64,000 nucleotides of DNA from Henriciella sp. (lineage in GTDB: Bacteria; Pseudomonadota; Alphaproteobacteria; Caulobacterales; Hyphomonadaceae): the NCBI RefSeq assembly GCF_029937755.1, contig NZ_JAPYPG010000006.1, positions 1 through 64,000 of the forward strand, given 5' to 3'. Position 1 is the stretch's first letter; the number at the start of each line of letters is the position of its first letter. The notes under the pieces are model-generated. The model did no database searches and was not told the origin of the DNA. It saw only the letters and a program-made list of their open reading frames with translations. Both the position numbers and the translations under genes were made by a program. This document shows, one piece after another, positions 1 through 8,852 of the stretch.

Positions 1-38
1 AAGAAAGGCGAACAGACTCTCCGAATGAACGGCCCGGA

Positions 39-653
39 TCACGGGGTTGGGTCACTTGTAATAACGATTTCATTTGGTTCCGTTACGCACCCGTGGATCT
101 TGTATATTTCGCCTATAGTGAAGGGCATGCCGCGAAGTGCATTCTGTCCAACAATCACTTCGTGATCTGGAAAAACGGTTTCAAGAAATGTGTCGTAATT
201 GGTCGTGATAACCGCGTGGGGCTTTATTTCTGCCAGCAGGCCAATTTCCTTGGCGAGAGATTCATCAGGCAGGTCGCTCAATTCCTTTGGTGTTCTCTCG
301 TCAAAGTGTTGTGCTATCGCAGTTTTGAGAAACAAGTCTGCTGGAGTTGCCTCATCAAAAAGCTGTTTCGGAAATCGATTTTTTCCCGTTGACCAAGCCC
401 ACTCTCGATAGAAGTCGGAAAATACTTTACCAATTTGCGGCTGCGATGAGCACGATTGGGCGTAGTAGGCGTAGTCCTTATCAATTAGCGGGTTCTCTTC
501 AGCGAGATGCCGCAATAGTTCAGTCCAGCTGGGTGCCCCAAAATATCGTTTCGACATACCTGAGCCAAAGAATAGCACCGGCTGACATTGCAAGTCGCTT
601 ATTACGGTAGAGATGTCTTTGCCGATCCGGGCTTGGTACTCGTGATAGCTCAT
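39..653 (-). pseudogene. SIR2-like domain protein, C-terminally truncated
   Basis: Translation has VLFFGSGMSKRYFGAPSWTELL and HAVITTNYDTFLETVFPDHEVIVGQ...GEIYKIHGCV typical of SIR2-like (SIR2_2) domains; frame stops at ITSDPTP* before the rest of the domain. Confidence 0.65.
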
Positions 654-752
654 TTATTTTCTCGCAATCTGCACGCAATTTTCTACCCAAAATGCATGTA
701 AATTGATAGGTGGCGACTAAAAAGCAATCGAACTTAGGTCTTCTCCCATCCC

Positions 753-887
753 TCTACCGCCCCTCACGCCGCCACGCCAGCAGCAGGAACGCCACAATCG
801 CCAGCGCCGCGAGCAGACCCGGCAGGAGCGGCAGGCTGGTCGAGCTTCTGACCGCATAGGCGCCCCGCTCACGCAGCCCCAGCCAGC
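753..887. repeat. Direct repeat copy A: duplicated 3' end of the gene at 2647-4683
   Basis: 135 bp, about 7 mismatches by eye to 2646-2780; encodes the same C-terminal peptide GLRERGAYAVRSSTSLPLLPGLLAALAIVAFLLLAWRREGR. Confidence 0.9.
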
Positions 888-895
888 AACCCGGC

Positions 896-1948
896 CTAGT
901 CCTCGAGCTGGTATTCCAGCGGATAGATGATGGCGTGGCGTTCATAGGCCTGGCCGTCGACAATCAGCGGGTCGAAGCGCAGCGCGGCGACCGCCTTCTC
1001 GGACTCCTTCCGGAACTCCCTGTCACTGCACTCGGCATCGACATTCATGGGCCTGCCACGTGTGTCGATGTCGAAATGGACGTCGCAATAGCCTTCCATC
1101 CCGTGCGAGGCGGCCTCGGACGGGTAGGAGGGCCTTGGAGGCTCCCCCGGCTCCGGGTAGAGAAGCGTCCCGATGAGCCGCATCTTCATCGTCTCCAGCA
1201 GGTCATTGCCCGCCAGCGGGTGCGGCGGCGGCATGTCGAAGCCGGAGAAATACGTCTCGGCCCTGGCCTCGATCTCCGCGGCAAGCGCCTCATCGCCCTG
1301 GTGAAGGGCAATGGCGTAGGCCGTCCTGAAGGGGGTGCGGCTGTCTTCTTCTCCAAACGTATCGAGGAGCGGCAGCAGCAGGTCGAGCGCCTCGGCCGGC
1401 CTGTCCTGGCCGAGCAGGCCGATGGCGTGGGCCCATGTAAGCTGAGGCTTGAGGGAGGCGGGCGCGGCGGCGCGCTCACGCTGGTCGATCAGGACAAGCG
1501 CCTGCGGGCGTTCGGCATCGCGCAGCTTGTGGATCAGCGTGCGGACCTTTTCTTCCTTCGTGCCGCTGTCATCGTATTCGAGGCTCTGGACAATCACGTC
1601 GAGGGCCGCCGCAGCGGTGAGCGGGTCCGGCGATTCCGCGCTGACGAAGATCGAGGCGCCGTAGAAGGCTTCGCGGTCGCGGCAGGTGTACTTGTCCTTC
1701 TGCGACTCGGCCTGGATGTCGCTGAGGATGCTGTTGATGTGGTCGCGGATATCGTCCTTGCGGTAAGAGGGCAGGCGGGCGGTCTTGCGGTACCACTGCT
1801 TGATCTTCTTGTCGGCGCGGGGGCTGACGTCGCTGACCTGGCAGGGGGCGGCCTCTGCAGCTTGCGCGGCGGCTTCCGGGCTGGCTGCGGCGATGGCTGC
1901 GCCAGCGGCGAGCCCCAGCAGCACGGCCCTGAACGATCCTGATCCCAT
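896..1948 (-). CDS. TonB C-terminal-domain (energy transducer-like) secreted protein
   Basis: Signal peptide; C-terminus YPSEAASHGMEGYCDVHFDIDTRGRPMNVDAECSDREFRKESEKAVAALRFDP is TonB-CTD-like. Confidence 0.75.
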   Translation of the reverse strand: MGSGSFRAVLLGLAAGAAIAAASPEAAAQAAEAAPCQVSDVSPRADKKIKQWYRKTARLPSYRKDDIRDHINSILSDIQAESQKDKYTCRDREAFYGASIFVSAESPDPLTAAAALDVIVQSLEYDDSGTKEEKVRTLIHKLRDAERPQALVLIDQRERAAAPASLKPQLTWAHAIGLLGQDRPAEALDLLLPLLDTFGEEDSRTPFRTAYAIALHQGDEALAAEIEARAETYFSGFDMPPPHPLAGNDLLETMKMRLIGTLLYPEPGEPPRPSYPSEAASHGMEGYCDVHFDIDTRGRPMNVDAECSDREFRKESEKAVAALRFDPLIVDGQAYERHAIIYPLEYQLED

Positions 1949-2207
1949 GGTTGCGCCCCTCTCTCACTGTTAGAAACAGTTCCTGCTTAGAGCGCTTGCG
2001 CGGCAGGGTCGAGTCCGGCGCGGGCTGTAATGGCTATTGCCCTTGGCAGGGCGCAGGCGCCGCATTCGCGGGCATCAGCATGGCGAGCCATGCGCAAAGC
2101 TATGCCCGGTGCCTGAATTTGACAGGCAGCGCTGGGATTGCGACGACTGTGAGTTGCTGGGGCGCATGCCTGCGCCTGACCTCATCAACACACGATAGGA
2201 TTATACT

Positions 2208-2645
2208 ATGCAGTCCGCAACGAAGGGCGACACTGTCCTGATAGACTACACTGTTCAAACAAATGACGGCCGGGTTGTTGGCAAGACCGAAGACGGCACG
2301 CCGGCATCCGTGACCATAGGCGAGGGCCAGATCTTTCCGGAAGTCGAAGCCGCCCTCGATGGTCTGGAGGTCGGTGGAGAGCGGTCCGTCATGGTCAGCG
2401 CTGACAATGCTTTCGGCCCGCGCCGGGAAGACATGCTTATCGATATTCCGCGCGAGCAACTGCCGAGTGAGCCGGCCCTCGAGCCTGGAATGACCCTGGC
2501 GGCTCAACAGCAGGATGGGTCAACGGTGAACCTTACGATCACCGAAGTCGGCGACGAAAAGGTCACGGCCGACGCCAACCACCCTCTTGCTGGTGAAGAT
2601 CTGCAATTCGCGCTCACACTGGTCGAGATCAAGCCGGCCGCCTGA
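2208..2645 (+). CDS. FKBP-type peptidyl-prolyl cis-trans isomerase (SlyD-like)
   Basis: KGDTVLIDYTVQTNDGRVVGKTEDGTPASVTIGEGQIFPEVEAALDGLEVGGERSVMVSADNAFGPR. Confidence 0.88.
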   Translation: MQSATKGDTVLIDYTVQTNDGRVVGKTEDGTPASVTIGEGQIFPEVEAALDGLEVGGERSVMVSADNAFGPRREDMLIDIPREQLPSEPALEPGMTLAAQQQDGSTVNLTITEVGDEKVTADANHPLAGEDLQFALTLVEIKPAA

Positions 2646-2780
2646 TCTACCGCCCCTCACGCCGCCACGCCAGCAGCAGGAACGCCACAATCGCCAGCGC
2701 CGCCAATAGTCCCGGCAGGAGCGGCAGGCTGGTTGAGCTTCTGACCGCATAGGCGCCCCGCTCACGCAGGCCGAGCCAGC
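2646..2780. repeat. Direct repeat copy B (inside 3' end of the intact gene)
   Basis: Match to 753-887, see that entry. Confidence 0.9.
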
Positions 2781-4683
2781 CGGCGCCTTGCGCCGAGGCA
2801 TTGCGGCCGACACGGCGGATATCCGGCAGGCTGTCGCCCGGGCGGTCCAGCGTGTAGACACCGCCGCCGGTGATGTCGGCCACCGGCTGGAGGATGTCGG
2901 GCGTCGCTTCCAGCGCGGCATATTCCTTCGGATTGGCCGGGCCGTTCAGCGTCACGGCTTCGAGCCCGCCGGAGCGGGCACGGAACAGGCCGAGCCGGTC
3001 AATCGGGGCTTCGGCGACGAACTCGCCCGGGCCGGCTTCCTGCCAGTTCGGCTCCATCAGCGCGCCGTCGGGTGTCTCGATGGAGAGCGGCGGGGCATTG
3101 TCCGACAGGGTGCGCAGCGTCGCGCGCAGCGTGTCGCCCTGGGCTTCCAGCCGCAGCTGGCGCTCTTCCAGTTCCGGCTCCTTCATCAGCCAGTGCACCA
3201 TGCGCCGGATCAGCTCGGCAAACGGCCCGCCGCCATCATGGCCGCGCGCCCAGAGCCAGATCTGGCCCGACAGGAGCTGCGCGACCCGGCCATCGCCGAC
3301 GCGGTCGACCACGAGCAGCGGGTCGCCATTGGCCGTCATCAGCACGTCACCGGCCTCTGCGGTCGCCTCGATATAGCGCACCCAGCCGCCCCAGCTCTGG
3401 CCGTCGAGGCTCTGGGTGACGGTGTGGCGCTTGCCCGTGTCTGAGAGTTCCGGCGTGAATTCGCCGACCTCGATCGTATTGGTCGGCAGGGCGGGCAGCA
3501 CGCCTGCGAGCGGTGTGTTGGCGAGGCTGGCCGGGCCGGCGAAATCCTCGCCCGCCGCGATCAGCAGGGCCCCGCCATCGGCGACATAGCGCGCCATGTT
3601 GGCGAGGTAGCTCATCGTGATGACGGTGCGCCGCTCATACTGGTCGAAGATGATGAGATCGAACTCGTCGAGCTTGCCCTCGAACAGTTCGTCCGTGGGG
3701 AAGGCGATCAGCGCCATTTCCTCAAGCGGGGTGATGTCCTGCTTGAAGGGCGGGCGCAGGATGGTGAAGTGGACGAGGTCGACCGAGGGGTCGGATTTCA
3801 GGAGGTCGCGCCAGACCCGGCCGGCGGCGTTCGGCTTGCCGGTGATCAGCAGCACGCGGAGGCGATCACGCACGCCTGAGAGCGTGGCGGCGGTGCGGTT
3901 ATTCGCCATGGTCAGCTCCTGCTCACCCTCCGGCGTCTCGACCACGACGATATTGTCGCCGCGCCGCTCGATCTCGATGGGCAGCGGGGTGTCCTCGCCA
4001 GTCTCCACGGTGATGCGTTCCGGCAGGCCGCCATTCACCGAAACGGTGACGGTCGCGGTGTTGGCGACCGGGTCATCGACGCGCACGACGAATTGCGCCT
4101 CCTCGCCGACAATCCCGAAATCGGGCGACTGGACGAGCGAGATGCGCCGGTCACCGCTGTCGGGGTCGCCGGAAATCAGGGCATGGATGGGCCCAAGCTC
4201 GGCAAGCCGGGACAGGCTCTCCGGTATGTCATGGACCTGCCCGTCGGTGATCAGCACGGCACCGGCAATCCGGTCACGCGGGACATCCGCCATCAGGCCT
4301 TCCAGCGCGCCGATCAGGTTGGTGCCATCCGACTGGCTGTCGGTCTCGATGATGCGGACCTCGAGCGAGGCATCGGCATCGAGTTCGTCCTGCAGCTGTT
4401 CGCGCGCGGCATTCGCGATCTCGGTGCGCTCGCCGAAGGTCATGCTTTCGGAGCGGTCGACGATGACGGCGGCGACGGACGGCAGCGGTTCGCGCTCCTC
4501 GCGGACATAAGCCGGATTGGACAGGGCGGCGGCCAGCGCCGTCAGCGCCGCGGCGCGTGTCAGCCAGGCCCGTCCGCGCCAGCGCAGATAGGCGAGATAG
4601 GCCAGCACACACACCACCAGCAGGGCGATGAGGACCGGCCAGCCGAGCAGCGGGTCAAAGCTTATGCGTCCGGCCTCGGTCAG
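2647..4683 (-). CDS. VWA/glutamine-amidotransferase-like membrane protein of the MoxR/BatA cluster
   Basis: Signal/TM N-terminus, SVAAVIVDRSESMTFGERTEI, C-terminal TM; frame extends upstream of the listed start to LTEAGRISFDPLLGWPVLIALL, likely CTG start overlapping the upstream stop. Confidence 0.7.
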   Translation of the reverse strand: MTEAGRISFDPLLGWPVLIALLVVCVLAYLAYLRWRGRAWLTRAAALTALAAALSNPAYVREEREPLPSVAAVIVDRSESMTFGERTEIANAAREQLQDELDADASLEVRIIETDSQSDGTNLIGALEGLMADVPRDRIAGAVLITDGQVHDIPESLSRLAELGPIHALISGDPDSGDRRISLVQSPDFGIVGEEAQFVVRVDDPVANTATVTVSVNGGLPERITVETGEDTPLPIEIERRGDNIVVVETPEGEQELTMANNRTAATLSGVRDRLRVLLITGKPNAAGRVWRDLLKSDPSVDLVHFTILRPPFKQDITPLEEMALIAFPTDELFEGKLDEFDLIIFDQYERRTVITMSYLANMARYVADGGALLIAAGEDFAGPASLANTPLAGVLPALPTNTIEVGEFTPELSDTGKRHTVTQSLDGQSWGGWVRYIEATAEAGDVLMTANGDPLLVVDRVGDGRVAQLLSGQIWLWARGHDGGGPFAELIRRMVHWLMKEPELEERQLRLEAQGDTLRATLRTLSDNAPPLSIETPDGALMEPNWQEAGPGEFVAEAPIDRLGLFRARSGGLEAVTLNGPANPKEYAALEATPDILQPVADITGGGVYTLDRPGDSLPDIRRVGRNASAQGAGWLGLRERGAYAVRSSTSLPLLPGLLAALAIVAFLLLAWRREGR

Positions 4684-7541
4684 TTCGGGCCTCCATCGGG
4701 GCTTGGCGGGATATTGTTGAAGTCGAAGCGGTCTTCCGGCGCCGGGGCGTCCTCATCGCGTTCGCCGAGGCGTTCCAGCAGGGCGGGCAGGTGGACCTGG
4801 TCTTCCTTGTAGTTGCCTGTCAGCACGTACATGATCAGATTGATCCCGAAGCGCTTGGCCAGTTCGCGCTGCTGGTCCCCGCCATCGACGGAATAGACCG
4901 GGCGGCCATGCTCATCGACTGCCCAGGCGGCTAGATAGTCCGCATCCCCGATAATCAGCCGGGAAACGCCATCGCCGCGACGCTCGGCCTTGTCGCCGAC
5001 GCCGGAGGACTCGATCCAGAGGCGGCGGTTCTGGTAGCGGCCGGGAAAGCTGTCGAGCAGGTAGAAGCTGCGGGTCAGCACATGATCCTGCGGCACGGGC
5101 GAGAGGGGCGGCGTATCGAGGCCGGGCAGCATCCGGTCGAGGTCGGCGAAACTGTCGGACCCGGCCATGTCGCCGCCATTGCGCGTGTCGATGAAGAGCG
5201 CGCCACCATTGCGGAGATACTCGTTCAGCCGCTCGACGGCCCGCGAGCTGAGCGGCTCGGCGCCTGCCGGCAGGGCGAGGAAGATCACGGGATAGACATC
5301 GAGCGCATCGGTCTCAGGATCGACATCGTGCGGCTCGGCCGGTTCCACGGAGGTACGCCGGTACAGGACGAGCGAGAGGCCGCGCAGGCCTGCCAATGTC
5401 GCCTGGTCGACAGCGGCATCGCCCGTTTTGATATAGGCCAGCCGCATGTCGAGGGCCGCTTCCGTCGCCTTGTCGATCTCCCCGGAGACATTGACGTCGA
5501 CGCCGTAGCCGGGGCTCGAGCGGTAGCTATAGGGGCTGGGGCTGACATCATAGCGTTGGGCTTCTGCCGGCAGCTGGACAGCCTGGACGGCCGGGAAGGC
5601 CAGCGCCACGAGAACGGCTGCGCGCGCGGCGCGGTTGACCAGCGGCAGGCGCCCGGCAATGGCGAGCGCGATGATCAGGTCGATGGCAATCAGAAGCCCC
5701 GCAAGGCCCAGTAGCGGGCCGCCGAGCCGGGCAGACCGGGCTTCCGCATCGCCGAGCAGGCGTGTTCCGGTCGGCCAGTCTGTAACCAGCTCGGCTTCAT
5801 AGCCCGCCGCGGCATTGATCGCGCGGGTGCCGGATGGCCCACGGTAGAGACCCGGAGGATGGGACTCGGACGGCTCGATCCCGGCAAAGTCGCTGGCGGC
5901 GACCGGCGTCGCATTGGAATCGGGCGTCACCAGGCGGCCATAGCCGTTGAGCACGATGTCTGGCGAATAGGTGCCCTCGCTGTCGCTGACGGCCTCTCCG
6001 CGACCGGCCGCGATGGCCCGGCGCAGCATTTCAACGAAGGTGCCGGAATAGGGCAGGTCCGACCAGTCCGGCCCGGCCGTGACATGAAACAGGATCAGCA
6101 TGCCCTGTCCGCGCGATGCAGCGGTGACCAGCGGAGAGCCGTCCGAAAGCCGCGCCCAGGTCTTGCTGGCGAGTTCCGGATCGGGCCGCGCCAGAACCTG
6201 CTGGCGGATTCTCACATCCTCCGGCGTGGGCAGGCCAGTGAAGGGTGAGGTCGCCGGAAAGCTGCCGATCGATTGCGGATCTTCCCATGTCAGCGCCCCG
6301 CCAATCGCACGCGAAGAACGGCGCAGCGGGGTTGGTACGAGATTGTCGACCTGTCCGGCCATGCGCGGACCTGCAAACCGGATCAGCGCGCCGCCCTTCC
6401 GGACCCATTCGGTCACCTCTGTTTCGAGGTCCGGGGCCAACTGGCCGATATCGGTCATGATGATCGCATCAGGGTTGGCGGCAATCAGGTCCGGCAGGCT
6501 GCTCTCGGTAATCGTGGCGAAAGGCTCAAGCGCCTTTCGGACATAGTGCATGTCAGAAAGCAGCGGCTGGGCCGCCGAGTCGCCCGAGACAAGGCCGACT
6601 CGGCGGGAACGTGCTGCTGAATCCCAGAGCCATACACTGCCAGCGCCTTCAGAGCCCGTGATGGTAAAGCGGGCTATCCGGGCCAGAGCGGCCGCGGGAA
6701 TGTCGAATACGGCCTGCGCATCGGCCTGATCCTTGGCGAAGGAGGCTTCCGCCGTGGCGAGCGCAGCCCCGTCGAGCGTCAGCGCGGAGACATAGCGCTG
6801 GCTGTCCTCTGCGGTATCGGCCCGGGTGAGCCTCACCGTCGCCCCATCGGCGTCGGAGCTCAGCGCGGTAATCGCGGATGGCCCGCGGGGTGGGGCGGCA
6901 TAGACGCTGAGCGGTGCGACAGCCGACAAGGCCCGGGCAAAGGGCAGGGCGGTTTCAGGATCGAGGCCGTCGGTCACCCAGAAAATACGGCCAGGCTCGA
7001 GCCCGGCTTCCTCCAGCCGCGCCAGCGCGTCCTCGCGGTCGACGCCCCACGCCACCGGGTCGAGCGAGTTCACCCGCTGGGGCAGTTCGGTCTTGGTCAG
7101 CCGTTCGGACGGGTCGGCATTCAGCGATTTTGGTGCGGTCAGCAGCAAGTGGCCTGCCGTGTTGCGGCCTTCTCCATCAAGGGCGCCTGCGGCGACCGAG
7201 CGGATCTCACTCCAGCGGGCCGCACTGGTCCAGCCATTGTCAACCACGACAAGGACGGGGCCGGACGCTTCGCTTTCGGGGCTGGCTCCCGGTGCATAGA
7301 CCGGTTGCGACAGGCCGATAATGGCCGCGGCGGCCGCCAGCATCCTCAGCAGCAGGATCCACCATGGCGTGCGCGCCGGGGTCTCGTCGCGTGGTGTGAC
7401 ATCGTCGAGCAGGCGCAGGGATGGCAGGTCGGCTTCCTGCGGGGCCGGCGGGGTCGCGCGCAGCACATACCAGATCACCGGCAGGGCGATCAGGCCGAGC
7501 AGGGCAAGCGGCGCACCGAACAGGAAGGGGCCGAACATCAT
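4680..7541 (-). CDS. BatA N-terminal/DUF4159 domain membrane protein
   Basis: FGPFLFGAPLALLGLIALPVIWYVLRATPPAPQEADLPSLRLL N-terminus; C-terminal FIDTRNGGD...LDSFPGRYQNRRLWIES...NLIMYVLTGNYKEDQVH typical of DUF4159. Confidence 0.85.
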   Translation of the reverse strand: MMFGPFLFGAPLALLGLIALPVIWYVLRATPPAPQEADLPSLRLLDDVTPRDETPARTPWWILLLRMLAAAAAIIGLSQPVYAPGASPESEASGPVLVVVDNGWTSAARWSEIRSVAAGALDGEGRNTAGHLLLTAPKSLNADPSERLTKTELPQRVNSLDPVAWGVDREDALARLEEAGLEPGRIFWVTDGLDPETALPFARALSAVAPLSVYAAPPRGPSAITALSSDADGATVRLTRADTAEDSQRYVSALTLDGAALATAEASFAKDQADAQAVFDIPAAALARIARFTITGSEGAGSVWLWDSAARSRRVGLVSGDSAAQPLLSDMHYVRKALEPFATITESSLPDLIAANPDAIIMTDIGQLAPDLETEVTEWVRKGGALIRFAGPRMAGQVDNLVPTPLRRSSRAIGGALTWEDPQSIGSFPATSPFTGLPTPEDVRIRQQVLARPDPELASKTWARLSDGSPLVTAASRGQGMLILFHVTAGPDWSDLPYSGTFVEMLRRAIAAGRGEAVSDSEGTYSPDIVLNGYGRLVTPDSNATPVAASDFAGIEPSESHPPGLYRGPSGTRAINAAAGYEAELVTDWPTGTRLLGDAEARSARLGGPLLGLAGLLIAIDLIIALAIAGRLPLVNRAARAAVLVALAFPAVQAVQLPAEAQRYDVSPSPYSYRSSPGYGVDVNVSGEIDKATEAALDMRLAYIKTGDAAVDQATLAGLRGLSLVLYRRTSVEPAEPHDVDPETDALDVYPVIFLALPAGAEPLSSRAVERLNEYLRNGGALFIDTRNGGDMAGSDSFADLDRMLPGLDTPPLSPVPQDHVLTRSFYLLDSFPGRYQNRRLWIESSGVGDKAERRGDGVSRLIIGDADYLAAWAVDEHGRPVYSVDGGDQQRELAKRFGINLIMYVLTGNYKEDQVHLPALLERLGERDEDAPAPEDRFDFNNIPPSPDGGPN

Positions 7542-8404
7542 AGGCGCGCTCCGAAGAGTTCGAGCGCCTGTTTCAGGTCAGACGCGCAGCGCTGCAGCGG
7601 CGAGCCGGTCGAATGTCGCACCAGCTGCCAGCCCATGCCGGCGGCCATGTTCTCGAGCGCTTCAAAGTGCGCGGTGTAGCGCTGGACGTATTCTTCGCGG
7701 ATCGTTTCTGCGCGTCCGAAGATGCGGGACAGTGCTCCGCCCGGGCGTGAGAAACGCACGCGTCCGCGCCACGGAAACGTTTCCTCGATGGGATCGCTGA
7801 TGGCGAGAAGGATGCCTTCCTTCGATGTGCCGGCCAGCGGCGCCAGGCGGTCGCGCCAGACATCAACCGGATCATAGAAATCGCTCGCGACGACGAAGAT
7901 GGACTGGGATTTCGGCGGCGGCGGAAAGCCCTGCGCCGTTTTGGCAAGCAGGTCCTCGGCAAGCTTGTCGCCGGCCGCCCTGCCGAAGCCGGGGGTGCGG
8001 CCCGATCCCAGGGCGCCGATACGTTCTCCTGCCTTCGACAGGAGCAGCGCAGCAGCCAGCATGGAAATACGGGCGGCATCTGCCTTGTGCAGGCGCGCCG
8101 GTTCGCCTGACCAGTCAAACCCGGCATGCGGGTCGCACCAGAAAAGCACGGTGCGCGAGGTTTCCAGCTCGGTCTCGCGAACGAACAGGTCATCGCCCCG
8201 GCCGGACCGGCGCCAGTCGATCCGCTGGGCGGCATCCTCCTGGGCGTAGTGACGGTATTGCCAGAACTGTTCGCCGGTGCCTGCACGCTTGCGGCCGGCC
8301 GCGCCGAGATGCGCAGTGTCGGCGGCGCGGGCCTGCAGGTTCAGGCCGGGAAGGGAACGGGCAAGAACCTCGGCTTCTGCGCGCAGGGTGGCGGCGTCCA
8401 TCAT
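7538..8404 (-). CDS. DUF58 domain-containing protein
   Basis: YRHYAQEDAAQRIDWRRSGRGDDLFVRETELETSRTVLFWCD; start chosen at MMDAATL (ATGA overlap with upstream stop). Confidence 0.88.
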   Translation of the reverse strand: MMDAATLRAEAEVLARSLPGLNLQARAADTAHLGAAGRKRAGTGEQFWQYRHYAQEDAAQRIDWRRSGRGDDLFVRETELETSRTVLFWCDPHAGFDWSGEPARLHKADAARISMLAAALLLSKAGERIGALGSGRTPGFGRAAGDKLAEDLLAKTAQGFPPPPKSQSIFVVASDFYDPVDVWRDRLAPLAGTSKEGILLAISDPIEETFPWRGRVRFSRPGGALSRIFGRAETIREEYVQRYTAHFEALENMAAGMGWQLVRHSTGSPLQRCASDLKQALELFGARL

Positions 8405-8850
8405 GGCGCGACCTTCTCTGCGCAATCGAGGGCAATGGCGATGCTGTTTCGCCACTGCTCCGGCGCGTCGCCAGCGGAAGACAGGGCAGCGGCGCGTTGC
8501 TGCTCGCTCAATCCCGCCTCGGCATTGATCCCTTCAAGGAAAGCTTCGGCCTTTGCCGATTCACCTGAAAATTGCGCGGCGCTGATGTCGAGGCCTTCGC
8601 GTTTTGCCCAGACGTGCAGGACACGTGCGCTGGCATCAGAAAGCTGCCGGCGGGCGGCCTGGCGTTCGCCCGGCGCCATTTCTGGCCCGGCCACCTGCAC
8701 GGCAAGCGAAGCGCGCTGCAGCGAGCGATGACAGTCAGCCAGCGCGTCGGCATCCGGCGGCCCGGCGTCCCGTGCGCAGGCTGACAGCGCGCTTGCGCCA
8801 GCGAGCCCCAGGCCTGCCAGCATGCATCTGGATCGCAGAGCAGGTGTCAT
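8401..8850 (-). CDS. Putative lipoprotein
   Basis: Lipobox-like LAGASALSAC; ATGA overlap with DUF58 gene. Confidence 0.65.
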   Translation of the reverse strand: MTPALRSRCMLAGLGLAGASALSACARDAGPPDADALADCHRSLQRASLAVQVAGPEMAPGERQAARRQLSDASARVLHVWAKREGLDISAAQFSGESAKAEAFLEGINAEAGLSEQQRAAALSSAGDAPEQWRNSIAIALDCAEKVAP

Positions 8851-8852
8851 CT

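Noticed and set aside
935-1942. 335-aa + strand ORF opposite the TonB-CTD gene
   Set aside because: Antisense shadow; - frame has signal peptide and TonB-like domain.
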